Below, in pieces: positions 46,268 through 55,785 of a stretch of 64,000 bases of DNA. Made by a program: the position numbers and the translations under genes. The notes under the pieces are model-generated. The model was not told where the DNA came from. It worked only from the letters and a program-made list of their open reading frames with translations, and searched no databases. How positions within the stretch are numbered: position 1 is the stretch's first letter; every line of letters starts with the position of its first letter. The stretch comes from Acetobacterium wieringae. GTDB lineage: Bacteria > Bacillota > Clostridia > Eubacteriales > Eubacteriaceae. Where the stretch lies: the NCBI RefSeq assembly GCF_001766835.1, contig NZ_LKEU01000015.1:1-64000 (forward strand), written 5' to 3'.

Positions 46268-47545
46268 TTATTCTGCCTGTTCCCGGGCAATTGAAATGCT
46301 GATTGATGAAGTATCCTTCGTTACAAGTTCTCGGGGTAAGTTAAACGTCACCATGGTTCCTGGTTCAACGATGGTTTTTTTTAGATTAAGCAGCACCTGA
46401 TCAAAATTATCTTTCACCACCAGACGAACGTGTTCGTCTGGATTTTTGACTCTGAGGAAAAATTTGACGGTTTTTTCTTTATTGTTCAGCGCATCAATAT
46501 GTTGTGGAACAACATAACCAATGTTCTGATCGTGACGGATGACTACATCTTTTTCGACCTCGGCAGCAGCTTGATTAATCAAATCTGCTGCTGCTCTCCC
46601 GGCAATCTCGGCTTCCTGGGTTACATTATCGACCAGATCGTGGACATGCAGCACATTGCCACAGGCAAATACCCAGGGAATGTTGGTGATCCGTTTTTCA
46701 TTTACCACTGGTCCTCTGGTCACCGTATCGATTTCGCAGCCCAACTTACTGGACAATTCATTCTCTGGTATTAATCCCACTGACAACAAGAGTGTATCAC
46801 AGCTGATATACTGTTCAGTCCCATGGATTGGTTTGAGTTTTTGATCAACCCTGGCAATCGTAACCCCTTCCAGTCTGTCCTTCCCATGAACCTCAACAAT
46901 CGAATGACTCAAAAGCAGCGGGATATTGAAATCATCAAGACACTGAACCTTGTTACGGATCAGCCCCGTTGAATAGGGCATCAACTCAATAACCCCTTTG
47001 ACATTAACCCCTTCTAACGTTAAACGTCTTGCCATGATCAGACCGATGTCCCCAGAACCCAGAATAACCACTTCCTTACCGGGAATCAAACCTTCAAGAT
47101 TAACATAACTTTGGGCGGTTCCGGCGGTCATTATTCCAGCCGGACGGCTGCCCGGTATGGTAATCGCCCCACGCGTCCGTTCCCGACAGCCCATCGCCAG
47201 AATCAAGGCTTTTGTGCCAATTTCAAACATCCCATCTTCACGGTTGACAGAAATAATTTTTTTATCCTCAAGAATTTCCATCACCATTGTTCCAAGTTTC
47301 ACATCAATGTCCGACTGTTCAACCGCATCAATAAATCGGCTGGCATATTCCGGCCCAGTCAGCTCTTCCTTGAAATATTGCAAGCCAAAGCCATTATGAA
47401 TACACTGTTGCAGAATCCCGCCCAGATAGGGCGCTCTTTCACAAATCAGAATTTTTTTGACACCATTTTTTCTGGCTTCCAATGCAGCTGCCAGACCAGC
47501 CGGGCCGCCGCCGATGACAACCAGATCATATTCTAATTTTTTCAT
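46268..47545 (-). CDS. NAD/FAD-dependent oxidoreductase, second subunit of the second G3P dehydrogenase
   Basis: The 425-residue paralogue of 34987-36252 has FAD and NAD folds at LVVIGGGPAGLAAALEARK and VILGSGDIGLIMARRLTLEG, with LQQCIHNGFG and LAMGCRERTRGA conserved. The C-terminal region is longer and more diverged than in the first copy. Its start overlaps the end of the FAD subunit gene by 20 bases, so the two are translated together. Confidence 0.8.
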   Translation of the reverse strand: MKKLEYDLVVIGGGPAGLAAALEARKNGVKKILICERAPYLGGILQQCIHNGFGLQYFKEELTGPEYASRFIDAVEQSDIDVKLGTMVMEILEDKKIISVNREDGMFEIGTKALILAMGCRERTRGAITIPGSRPAGIMTAGTAQSYVNLEGLIPGKEVVILGSGDIGLIMARRLTLEGVNVKGVIELMPYSTGLIRNKVQCLDDFNIPLLLSHSIVEVHGKDRLEGVTIARVDQKLKPIHGTEQYISCDTLLLSVGLIPENELSSKLGCEIDTVTRGPVVNEKRITNIPWVFACGNVLHVHDLVDNVTQEAEIAGRAAADLINQAAAEVEKDVVIRHDQNIGYVVPQHIDALNNKEKTVKFFLRVKNPDEHVRLVVKDNFDQVLLNLKKTIVEPGTMVTFNLPRELVTKDTSSISISIAREQAE

Positions 47546-49025
47546 TTTTTTGATCTCCTTCTGCTAAAGGTAGCTCTTTGTTTCTGGCAGCCAGCACGAA
47601 GGATGCATTGCCTTTTTGGGTCACCTCAAGGGGAGAGATGTTTAACTCCCGGCTGAGAATGTCCAAAACTTTAGGACCACAGAAACCACCCTGACAGCGT
47701 CCCATCCCGGCACGGACACGGCGTTTGATGGCATCCATGTTGGTTGCCGGAACCGGCCGATGAATGGCATCGTTAATCTCCCCCTTGCTGATCGACTCGC
47801 AGCGACAGATAATTTCACCATAAGCCGGTTCTTTTTCAATCAATGCATTTCTTTCGTCATAAGACAATTCAGCCAGCATCACTGGCGCTTTACGACCTTT
47901 TTCGTAGTTCGCTTTTGGTGTAAAATCCAGCTCCAGATTCTGCGCTCGTACCAACTCCTCGACCATGACAGCAATTGCCGGTGCCGAGGTTAAGCCCGGC
48001 GATTGAATGCCTGCAACGTTAATCATACCCTTTACGGTTTTCGCCGCTTCAATGATGAAGTCTTCATTGCTGCTGGCTGCTCTCAGACCGGTGAAGGTGG
48101 TAATCACATCCCCCATTCTAGGCAGCTCGGGAAACAGGTGTGAAATCGTACTGGTATAGATCTGGTCGAGGGCTTCGGCCGTTGTTCGCAGATCCGTTTT
48201 ATCCTCGAGGGCTTCGGCATTGGAACCGGCCAGAATATTGCCGTCAATCGTTGGTACCACAATCATCCCCTTGGATACCTTGGTTGGGGCCGAATAAATG
48301 GTATAGGTCAAAATATTTCCCCATTTTTTATCATAGAGAAAATACTGTCCTTTTCGGGGTTTTATTTCAAAATCAATGTCTTCAACCATCGCTGCAATTT
48401 TATCGGCATATAATCCGGCTGCATTAATAATCACTTTGGCTTCAATATTGCCTTTATTTGTTTTAACACCTTTTACAGTTTTATTTTCAATCATAATATC
48501 CAGAACTTCTGTGTCCAGCATCACCTTCGCCCCATTGATTACAGCGTTTTCCGCCAGTGCAACGGTATATTCAAACGGATTGATGATTCCAGTTTCCGGT
48601 TCGAATAAACCGTATTTTGCTTCTGGATTCAAGTGGGGTTCCATCTCATGTAATTCTTGCTGATCTAACAGTCTCATCCCCTGAATGCCATTTTTGATTC
48701 CATTTTCCATGGTTTTCTTCATTTTTTCCAAATCTGATTCTTCGAATCCTACCGTAATTGAGCCCAGTGGTTTCACGAGATCGACGTCCAGATCTTGACA
48801 TAGTTGCTTGACAACTTTATTGGCTGCTAATGCCAGCTTCCCTTTTAATGTGCCACCATCAATATTAAAACCGCTATGAATCATTGCCGAGTTTGCTTTA
48901 CTCGTTCCCATACACACATCACTGGCCTTTTCCACCAAAATGATATCCAAATTATATTTTGCTAATTGATGTGCAATGGAAGCACCAATTACACCGCCAC
49001 CAATGATTAAAACCTCTGTTTTCAT
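47526..49025 (-). CDS. FAD-dependent G3P dehydrogenase, GlpA-like (second copy)
   Basis: This 499-residue flavoprotein resembles 33512-34984 throughout: FAD loop LIIGGGVIGASIAHQLAKY, catalytic RKGQYFLYDKKW, and BFD-like cysteines in CRCESISKGEI and GMGRCQGGFC. Glycerol 3-phosphate is the best guess, but polyol phosphates such as erythritol 4-phosphate are oxidised by close relatives. A TTG/ATG frame extends 13 codons upstream; GGAGGTGACACC marks 49025 as the start. It lies 93 bases after the second glycerol kinase, with a hairpin in between. Confidence 0.82.
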   Translation of the reverse strand: MKTEVLIIGGGVIGASIAHQLAKYNLDIILVEKASDVCMGTSKANSAMIHSGFNIDGGTLKGKLALAANKVVKQLCQDLDVDLVKPLGSITVGFEESDLEKMKKTMENGIKNGIQGMRLLDQQELHEMEPHLNPEAKYGLFEPETGIINPFEYTVALAENAVINGAKVMLDTEVLDIMIENKTVKGVKTNKGNIEAKVIINAAGLYADKIAAMVEDIDFEIKPRKGQYFLYDKKWGNILTYTIYSAPTKVSKGMIVVPTIDGNILAGSNAEALEDKTDLRTTAEALDQIYTSTISHLFPELPRMGDVITTFTGLRAASSNEDFIIEAAKTVKGMINVAGIQSPGLTSAPAIAVMVEELVRAQNLELDFTPKANYEKGRKAPVMLAELSYDERNALIEKEPAYGEIICRCESISKGEINDAIHRPVPATNMDAIKRRVRAGMGRCQGGFCGPKVLDILSRELNISPLEVTQKGNASFVLAARNKELPLAEGDQKNEKIRI

Positions 49026-49052
49026 GGTGTCACCTCCATATTCTTTTTTTAT

Positions 49053-49094
49053 GTTGAGCAACACTTACAATAGTGCATGCAAATGTTGCTCAAC
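49053..49094 (-). other. Intercistronic hairpin between glpK2 and glpA2
   Basis: GTTGAGCAACA (49053-49063) and TGTTGCTCAAC (49084-49094) are perfect 11-bp arms around a 20-base loop. No T tract follows on the minus strand, so it may stabilise or process the mRNA rather than end it. Confidence 0.5.
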
Positions 49095-49117
49095 GTCAGT
49101 TTTATCTTGTATTTATT

Positions 49118-50623
49118 TTAACGATCATTTGCCCAGCAAAGGTTGGAATTGATTGCCCGTTTCCAGCCTTTGTAGAGGTCTGAACGTAAGCCTTCATCCA
49201 TTTGTGGATGGAATACCTGGTCAACTGTTCGTTTCTGGACGATTTCATCCTGATCTTTCCAGAAACCAACTGCCAAGCCTACCAGGTAGGCTACTCCGGC
49301 TGCAGTTGTTTCGGTATTGTCCGGTCGTTCAATGTCCACATTAACAATGTCGGCCGTAAATTGCATCAACAGGTTGTTGTTGCAGGCTCCACCATCAACT
49401 TTAAGGATCGACAGACGTTCGCCCAGATCTTCCGAAAAGGCATCGAACATATCACGGGTTTGATAACCGAGTGATTCAAGTACCGCTCTGATGATATTGT
49501 TTTTAGTGGTACCCCGTTCAATCCCAACAATGGCGGCACGTGCATAGGAGTTCCAGTAAGGTGCGCATAAACCAGTGAACGCCGGTACGAAATAAACACC
49601 ACAGTTACTGACTTTTTTTGTTTTCAATGCAAAATATTCGGAATCAGGAGATTCATCGAGCATGTCCATTTCATCACGAAGCCACTGAATGGCGGATCCA
49701 GCGGAAAAAGCCACTGCTTCCAGAAGATATTCAACTTTTCCATTTAATCCCCAGCCGATGGTAGTGGTTAATCCGTTGTTTGAGAGGAAGGGTTTGTCAC
49801 CAATGTTTACAGTCATAACCCCAGCCGTACCATAGGTGAATTTGGCCATCCCTTTTTGGAAACAGCATTGTCCAAATGTTGCTGCCTGTTGGTCTCCAGC
49901 ATCGCCGGTAATCGGAATAGCACGTTTAAATATTTTTGACGTTACACCAAAATGGCTACTGCTTTCCTGAACGTTAGGCAGCATACTGGCTGGAACATCA
50001 AAGACTTTTAGCAACTCCTCATCCCATTTCAGTTCATTGATATTAAACATCAATGTTCGTGAAGCATTACTATAATCGGTGGCATGAGCTTTTCCGTCGG
50101 TCAGCTTCCACATAATCCAGGTGTCAACGTTTCCAAAAAGGAGATCGCCGTTTTGGGCTCTTTCTCTGGCGCCTTCAACATTATCAAGAATCCATTTTAC
50201 CTTTGTGGCTGAAAAATAAGAGTCAATCATTAAGCCGGTTTTATTTCGAACAACTGCTTCGATCTCAGGATCATCTGCTTTTAATTGATCACAGTATTCT
50301 GCCGTTCTGCGATCCTGCCAGACAATAGCATTGTATACTGGTTCGCCCGTATTTTTATCCCAAACAATGGACGTTTCCCGTTGATTGGTTATGCCGATTG
50401 CGACAATTTCTTCTTCTTTAATATTGGATTTAGCCATGGCTTTTTCAATTACTTCCCCGGTAACTGCCCACATTTCCATTGGATCCTGCTCTACCCAGCC
50501 TGAATCTGGATAAAACTGTGCAAATTCTTTTGCGTGAACACTGACAATATCGCCGTCATGGTTAAAGAAAATCGCCCGAATACTTGTAGTCCCCTGATCA
50601 ATACTTAAAATATACTCCTTCAT
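49118..50623 (-). CDS. Glycerol kinase (second copy)
   Basis: The 501-residue FGGY kinase is clearly related to the first copy and keeps the glycerol-binding residues: NQRETSIVWD, IVWQDRRT, DSYFSATK and GDAGDQQAATFGQ. The ATP loop is LSIDQGTTSIRAIFF. Loss of none of these residues argues for glycerol, though a related polyol is possible in this cluster. GGTGG precedes the ATG. It leads the second glycerol module. The 226 bases upstream contain an 8-bp hairpin (50649-50670) that faces the wrong way for a terminator. Confidence 0.88.
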   Translation of the reverse strand: MKEYILSIDQGTTSIRAIFFNHDGDIVSVHAKEFAQFYPDSGWVEQDPMEMWAVTGEVIEKAMAKSNIKEEEIVAIGITNQRETSIVWDKNTGEPVYNAIVWQDRRTAEYCDQLKADDPEIEAVVRNKTGLMIDSYFSATKVKWILDNVEGARERAQNGDLLFGNVDTWIMWKLTDGKAHATDYSNASRTLMFNINELKWDEELLKVFDVPASMLPNVQESSSHFGVTSKIFKRAIPITGDAGDQQAATFGQCCFQKGMAKFTYGTAGVMTVNIGDKPFLSNNGLTTTIGWGLNGKVEYLLEAVAFSAGSAIQWLRDEMDMLDESPDSEYFALKTKKVSNCGVYFVPAFTGLCAPYWNSYARAAIVGIERGTTKNNIIRAVLESLGYQTRDMFDAFSEDLGERLSILKVDGGACNNNLLMQFTADIVNVDIERPDNTETTAAGVAYLVGLAVGFWKDQDEIVQKRTVDQVFHPQMDEGLRSDLYKGWKRAINSNLCWANDR

Positions 50624-50849
50624 CCGTTTTTACCACCTTTTCATTTATTAAAATGCAGAAGATTGCATTTTTTCGATTTTAATTTTTCCAATCCTTGACA
50701 AACACTCACCTGATTTGTCGAGCAAAGCTGGAAACATGAGCACGTATTTTTTGTATGATATTCCCTGGTCTAGTTTTTTAATCCCGAAAGATTTAAAGAT
50801 CCTCGTGATGACGTGTCATTGTGCCGAATCATCACGAAAATTTTTAACC

Positions 50850-51842
50850 TTAATACAAAAGAATTTCAAGCAATTCCTGCGGCGTTAAGTTGGTGATGTA
50901 ATCACTGATTTCACAATAGCTGAGCACCTCCTGCAAATCATCTTTTTTTAACCGTTTCCCGGTTAAGAGTTTTTCCAATTGCCTGATGTTGCCAGACCCC
51001 AATAAATCCCCGTCAATGGTAATCGAATCGATAATGCCATTTTTTGCGACATTCATCGCAATCGTTAAGCTGCCACCTTCATGGCTGCGGACCTTTTGCA
51101 TTTTGTAATGCGGGGCCTTGCCATAGGTCCAATCCCAGGTCCGGTATTTTGAATCTCTGAGTGCTTCAATTGCTTTGTAATCCTTTTCATCAAGCTGTAA
51201 AAAAACAGCTGTCTCTTTCGCACTGATGCTCGCCATCAGATGGTCACAAAACTGATTGACACTCATTGACTTGGGCAAGTGCTCACTGATATTGGTAACC
51301 TGACTTCTAACCGATTTTACCCCGCCCCCCTGAATAACCTCATCTTTTACAGCCAGTACTTTGCGTACAAAATCCAAATCAGAGTCAAAAAGCAGTGTTC
51401 CATGATGAAGCATCCGGCCGTTTTTAACCGTCTGTGCAGTTCCTGAAAACTTCCGGCCATTAATGACCAGATCATTGCGATGGTTACATTCGGCCTGGAC
51501 ACCAAGCTGTTTAAGGGCATCAAGAATCGGTACCGCAAATTGTTTAAAATCAATGCTATATCTTTTGTCACAATCCTGAATAAATGAATAGTTCAGATTT
51601 CCGAGGTCGTGATAAACGGTGCCGCCGCCGGTATTTCGCCGGGCGATACGAGTATTCATTTTACTGGCATAATGTAGATCAATCTCTTTCATTGCATTCT
51701 GATTTCGACCAATTACAACTGTGTTGTCGTTCTGCCAGAGCATAAACAACCCCTTGTCCAATTTGACATTCGCAAAAATATATTCTTCCAATGCTAAGTT
51801 ATAGTAGGGATCTGTGGATTCACTGTAGTATAAATGCATCAT
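50850..51842 (-). CDS. lplA: Lipoate-protein ligase
   Basis: The enzyme activates lipoate with ATP and attaches it to lysines of lipoyl domains. The 330-residue protein has the core motifs NLALEEYIFANV, RRNTGGGTVYHDLGN (the lipoyl-binding loop) and SGTAQTVKNGRMLHHGTLLFD, with the C-terminal accessory domain present. Its gene lies just downstream of E3 and E2, so its main client is the E2 at 53512. The start at 51842 follows GAGGTGG; a TTG four codons earlier would swallow that site. Confidence 0.92.
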   Translation of the reverse strand: MMHLYYSESTDPYYNLALEEYIFANVKLDKGLFMLWQNDNTVVIGRNQNAMKEIDLHYASKMNTRIARRNTGGGTVYHDLGNLNYSFIQDCDKRYSIDFKQFAVPILDALKQLGVQAECNHRNDLVINGRKFSGTAQTVKNGRMLHHGTLLFDSDLDFVRKVLAVKDEVIQGGGVKSVRSQVTNISEHLPKSMSVNQFCDHLMASISAKETAVFLQLDEKDYKAIEALRDSKYRTWDWTYGKAPHYKMQKVRSHEGGSLTIAMNVAKNGIIDSITIDGDLLGSGNIRQLEKLLTGKRLKKDDLQEVLSYCEISDYITNLTPQELLEILLY

Positions 51843-51977
51843 CAGCCACCTCAATGGGATTGAATCATTAGTGCAAAGGTTCCGGTACTAAAACCAACTT
51901 AACTAGCAATAGTTTTTAGTTTTAAGCGTTAAAATTCAAAACATCGATAAACTCGACACATTCTAAATGAGTTTGCC

Positions 51978-52020
51978 GGGGATGCTTAGCAGCTTTCATG
52001 TCAACTTCTACAGCATCCCC
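51978..52020 (-). other. Intercistronic hairpin between E3 and lplA
   Basis: GGGGATGCT (51978-51986) and AGCATCCCC (52012-52020) are perfect 9-bp arms with a 25-base loop and no following T tract. It stands 36 bases past the E3 stop. Confidence 0.45.
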
Positions 52021-52056
52021 AAAAATTCTTAAACAATAGTCTATTTTATAGAAACT

Positions 52057-53454
52057 CTAAATGTGGATGGCATGTCCAACCACAGCATGGGCAGCTTCCA
52101 TGATCGCTTCCGATACCGACGGATGGGGATGCACAACCTGGGCAATGTCATCGGCGGTAAACTCCAGATCGATGTAAGAAGTGGCCGCAGTGATCAGCTC
52201 GGTAACATGGGCCCCGATCAAATGAACACCCAGTATTTCATTATATTTAGTATCGGCAACAATTTTGACAAAACCACCGGTCTCATTCATCGCCACTGAT
52301 TTTCCATTGGCAGCCAAGGGAAAGATTCCCACTTTAACATCATAGCCGGATTTCCGGGCCTGGTCTTCCGTCAAGCCGACGCTTGCTGCTTCCGGGTAAG
52401 TATAGGTACAACGTGGCATATTGACATAATTGAACTGTTTCACTGGTTCTCCGAGAATTCCATGAACCGCTGCCAAAGCTTGTGCCGAAGCCACATGGGC
52501 CAGGGCCAGTTTACCGGTTACATCACCGATGGCATAAACCGATGGGCAGGTTGTCTGCAATTGGTTATTCACCTGCACGTAGCCCCGATCGGTCAGCTTT
52601 ACGCCAGCTTTTTCCAGCCCGATCCCTTCAACATTTGGTCGGATCCCAGCCGACACAAGCAGACGGTCACAAATAATGGTTTCGGTTTTACCTTTTTCAT
52701 CAATTGTCAGGTTAAGCTTGTTTTTATCTGCCACGACAGCATTAACTTTTGTTTCGACCTTAAATTTGATGCCCCGTTTTTTAAATGCTTTTTCGATCTC
52801 TTTCGAAACATCGGAGTCTTCGTTCGGCAGCAAGTGTGGCAGCATTTCAATCACCGTTACCTCGGCACCATAACTGTCCCAGATGCTGGAAAATTCCATT
52901 CCGATGGCACCCGCACCAATGACAACGATTTGATCGCCCGGATTCACCTGGGTCAATTCCAGGGCTTCCTTGGATGTCATAATCTGGGGATTGCTGTAAT
53001 CAATTCCGGGAATGCGGAAAGCATGGGCACCGGTAGCTAAAATAATGTTTTTCGCTTCCAGTATTTCTCCGGATGGCGCAATTTTCAAGCTGGTTCCGTT
53101 GATCAGATTAGCTTCGCCCTGAAAAACGGTCACTTTGTTCTTCTTCATTAAACTCTTGATACCCATGGTCAATTTTCCACTGACTTCCCGGCTGCGCTTC
53201 TGCGCCACGGCATAGTCGGCTTTTATGCCACTGCCATTTAGTGCAATGCCATATTTATCGGCTTCCTTGACCATCCGCAGGATCTCTGCATTTTTGGCCA
53301 GTGCTTTGGTGGGAATACAGCCCCAGTTCAGGCAAACCCCTCCGAGATCCGCTTTTTCAACCAACGCAGTTTTCAGGCCCTTCTGGGCAGCATAAATCGC
53401 TGCCACATAGCCGCCTGGACCACCTCCGATTACAATTAGATCAAACTTATTCAT
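52057..53454 (-). CDS. Dihydrolipoamide dehydrogenase (E3)
   Basis: E3 reoxidises the dihydrolipoyl arm of E2 and makes NADH. The 465-residue flavoprotein has the FAD loop VIGGGPGGYVAAIYAAQKG, the redox-active disulfide CLNWGC, the NAD fold VVIGAGAIGMEFSSIW and the active-site HPHPSVSEAIMEAA. There is no lipoyl domain at its N-terminus. It lies between E2 and lplA in one transcription unit. The length and motifs fit AcoL and LpdA equally. Confidence 0.95.
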   Translation of the reverse strand: MNKFDLIVIGGGPGGYVAAIYAAQKGLKTALVEKADLGGVCLNWGCIPTKALAKNAEILRMVKEADKYGIALNGSGIKADYAVAQKRSREVSGKLTMGIKSLMKKNKVTVFQGEANLINGTSLKIAPSGEILEAKNIILATGAHAFRIPGIDYSNPQIMTSKEALELTQVNPGDQIVVIGAGAIGMEFSSIWDSYGAEVTVIEMLPHLLPNEDSDVSKEIEKAFKKRGIKFKVETKVNAVVADKNKLNLTIDEKGKTETIICDRLLVSAGIRPNVEGIGLEKAGVKLTDRGYVQVNNQLQTTCPSVYAIGDVTGKLALAHVASAQALAAVHGILGEPVKQFNYVNMPRCTYTYPEAASVGLTEDQARKSGYDVKVGIFPLAANGKSVAMNETGGFVKIVADTKYNEILGVHLIGAHVTELITAATSYIDLEFTADDIAQVVHPHPSVSEAIMEAAHAVVGHAIHI

Positions 53455-53511
53455 TCTTTATCTCCTGTACTGAATCATCGGGTCATTTGTTAACCTTATG
53501 GCGTATTAGTA

Positions 53512-54741
53512 TTACATCAGAATTTTCATCGGATCTTCCAGCAGTGTCCCGATGTAAGCCACAAACTGAGCTGCATAATCGCCGTCAACGATCCGGTGAT
53601 CAAAGCTCAGGGTGATGTTCATCATCGGACGGATAACAATTTCGTCATCGACAACAACTGGGGTTTTGACGGTAGCTGCCAAAGCCAGAATACCACATTC
53701 CGGCGGATTGATCACCGCCCGGAAACTTGCGATTCCCCGGGAACCCAAATTGCTGATGGTGAAGGTTGCTCCAGACAGATCACCCGGAATATTTTCCTGT
53801 TCTTTGGTTCGGATGACCAGACTGGCAAAGTCTCGAGCCAGTTCAACCACGCCTTTGGCTGCCACATTTTTTAACACTGGTACCATCAAACCACGGTCTG
53901 TATTGACAGCAATACCAATGTTGATATCTTCCATCTCATAAATTTCTGTGCCATCCGCTGCTAATTGAGAATTCATCATCGGGAATTCCTGCAACGCCCG
54001 TGAACAGGCCTTGGCCACCATTTCATTAAAGCCTACTTTAATGTCAGCCAAGTCGTTGACCCGTTTTCGCCATTCAATGGCTTTAGTCATATCGACTGCC
54101 ACAGTCAACGCTGCCCAGGGTTTGGTGACCACACTCTCGGTCATGCGGCTCCCAATTTTTCGACGGATCCCTTCATAGGGAATGGTGTTTTGAACACCCG
54201 TGGACGAACTGACAACAGTTGCTGTGACGGGAGCTGTCATTGTTGGCTGTGGTGTTTCTTGATAGGCTAAAATATCTGCCTTGGTAACACGAACCCCACC
54301 GTATTTGACATTTGACAGGTCAATGCCCATATCCTTAGCCATTTTCTTGGCTAAAGGTGAGACCGGAACCCGTCCAGTGGGTGATTTTTCTACTGCTTCA
54401 GCGGCTTGCGCTGGTGCCGCCGCCGGGGCTACAGAAGCTTCAACCGCAGCTGACGTTGCACCACTACCACTGATTTCAGCCAGCAAGCTGTCAATATTTT
54501 CTCCCGGCGTTCCGACGATTGCCAGAGGTTTATGGCATTCCACGTTATCGCCTACCTGGGCAATAATTTTTAAGACAGTCCCCGACTGATCAGCCGGAAT
54601 GTCCTGTACGTCTTTATCGGTCTCGGCAGCCAGTGCCATTTCGCCAAATTTGACTTCGTCGCCCTCGTTTACATACCATTCCGTGACCGTCCCGTCTGTC
54701 ATGTTAACGCCGATCTTTGGCATATTCATTAGTTTTGCCAT
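53512..54741 (-). CDS. Dihydrolipoamide acyltransferase (E2) of the dehydrogenase complex
   Basis: The 409-residue E2 has one N-terminal lipoyl domain with the modified lysine in ETDKDVQDI (near residue 42). An Ala/Pro-rich linker, the E3/E1-binding peripheral domain (VPVSPLAKKMAKDMGID) and the catalytic core follow, ending with the histidine-aspartate motif SFDHRIVDGDYAAQF. It passes the acyl group to CoA. The lipoyl lysine context (DKD rather than DKA) and the single lipoyl domain are like AcoC. AAGGAG fits the ATG at 54741; the GTG nine bases upstream is too close to it. Confidence 0.93.
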   Translation of the reverse strand: MAKLMNMPKIGVNMTDGTVTEWYVNEGDEVKFGEMALAAETDKDVQDIPADQSGTVLKIIAQVGDNVECHKPLAIVGTPGENIDSLLAEISGSGATSAAVEASVAPAAAPAQAAEAVEKSPTGRVPVSPLAKKMAKDMGIDLSNVKYGGVRVTKADILAYQETPQPTMTAPVTATVVSSSTGVQNTIPYEGIRRKIGSRMTESVVTKPWAALTVAVDMTKAIEWRKRVNDLADIKVGFNEMVAKACSRALQEFPMMNSQLAADGTEIYEMEDINIGIAVNTDRGLMVPVLKNVAAKGVVELARDFASLVIRTKEQENIPGDLSGATFTISNLGSRGIASFRAVINPPECGILALAATVKTPVVVDDEIVIRPMMNITLSFDHRIVDGDYAAQFVAYIGTLLEDPMKILM

Positions 54742-54761
54742 AATATACACTCCTTCACAAT

Positions 54762-55736
54762 TTATTCAAATGTTTTGCGTACTGCTGCAATAATGTCTTC
54801 TTTCTTAGGTGTGCACAACGCTTCCAGACCTTCATTATATGCAACCGGAGAGTTTTTGCTGCCGACACGTTGTGGTGGCGCATCCAGCAAGTCAAAGCCA
54901 CGGTCGATGATTTCGCCAACGATCTCGCCAGCAATGGATCCCCGTAATGGCGCCTCTGTTACCACAACAACCCGACTGGTTTTCTTGACTGAATCCATGA
55001 CGGTTTCATAATCCAGGGGCAGCAGTGACCGCAAATCAATGACTTCACAGCTGATTCCGTCTTTTTCGAGCTCGGCGGCTGCGGCTTCGGCCACGTAAGT
55101 CATATATGAATAAGCAACAATCGTACAGTCTGTTCCGGGTTTGCGAATATTGGCTTTCCCAATTGGAATGGTGTATTCGCCATCGGGAACCTCGCCTTTC
55201 AGGGAGTAATTTCGTTTGTGTTCAAAGCACATGACCGGATTATTGTCCCGGATTGCTGATTTCAGCAAACCTTTCATGTCATAAGGAGTGGACGGTGCGA
55301 TAACTTTCAGACCGGGTACATGAACAAACCAGTTTTCATTATTCTGGGAATGCTGCGCAGCAACCCCACCGCCCACTCCAAACGGAGCACGAATTACAAT
55401 CGGGACGTTTGCCTGCCCCCCAAACATATAACTTGTTTTCGCTGCCGTATTGACAATATTATCCATTGGCAGGGTCAGCCAGTCGCAATATAGAATTTCG
55501 ACTAGCGGACGCATGCCGGCAATGGCAGCGCCAACGCCTAAACCTGTGAATGCTGCTTCCGAAATTGGTGTATCAATCACCCGTCTTTCGCCAAATTCTT
55601 TCATCAGTCCCTTGGTAATCCCAAAGGGATTACCGCGCAGACCGACGTCACACCCCATGATAAATACATCTTCATCTCGTGCCATTTCTTCACGTAATGC
55701 CTGGGTAATCGATTCTCTAAGTGTTATGATTGCCAT
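54762..55736 (-). CDS. TPP-dependent dehydrogenase E1 beta subunit (AcoB/PdhB family)
   Basis: The 324-residue beta subunit pairs with E1 alpha to form the thiamine-diphosphate site. Visible marks are ITLRESITQALREEMARDE, DTPISEAAFTGLGVGAA with the glutamate that activates TPP, and EAPLRGSIAGEIVGEI in the C-terminal transketolase-like domain. VPIVIRAPFGVGGGVAAQHS is the conserved metal-site loop. The E1 is of the two-subunit type seen in acetoin dehydrogenase, not the single-chain AceE. GGAG precedes the ATG. Confidence 0.93.
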   Translation of the reverse strand: MAIITLRESITQALREEMARDEDVFIMGCDVGLRGNPFGITKGLMKEFGERRVIDTPISEAAFTGLGVGAAIAGMRPLVEILYCDWLTLPMDNIVNTAAKTSYMFGGQANVPIVIRAPFGVGGGVAAQHSQNNENWFVHVPGLKVIAPSTPYDMKGLLKSAIRDNNPVMCFEHKRNYSLKGEVPDGEYTIPIGKANIRKPGTDCTIVAYSYMTYVAEAAAAELEKDGISCEVIDLRSLLPLDYETVMDSVKKTSRVVVVTEAPLRGSIAGEIVGEIIDRGFDLLDAPPQRVGSKNSPVAYNEGLEALCTPKKEDIIAAVRKTFE

Positions 55737-55785
55737 TATATTTTCTCCTAATCTTTTTTAATAATCCCGCTAATCGATTCTGCCT

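Noticed and set aside
47526-47545. Overlap of the second flavoprotein genes as a possible frameshift
   Set aside because: Both proteins are complete with normal ends, and the downstream gene has its own GGAGATC ribosome site, so it is ordinary overlap.
50649-50670. Hairpin AAAATGCA/TGCATTTT as terminator before glpK2
   Set aside because: The T tract follows it only on the plus strand, where there is no gene to terminate; too short to call.
52462-53040. 192-codon open frame on the plus strand inside E3
   Set aside because: Antisense shadow of dihydrolipoamide dehydrogenase, rich in C/H/F residues and without a start signal.
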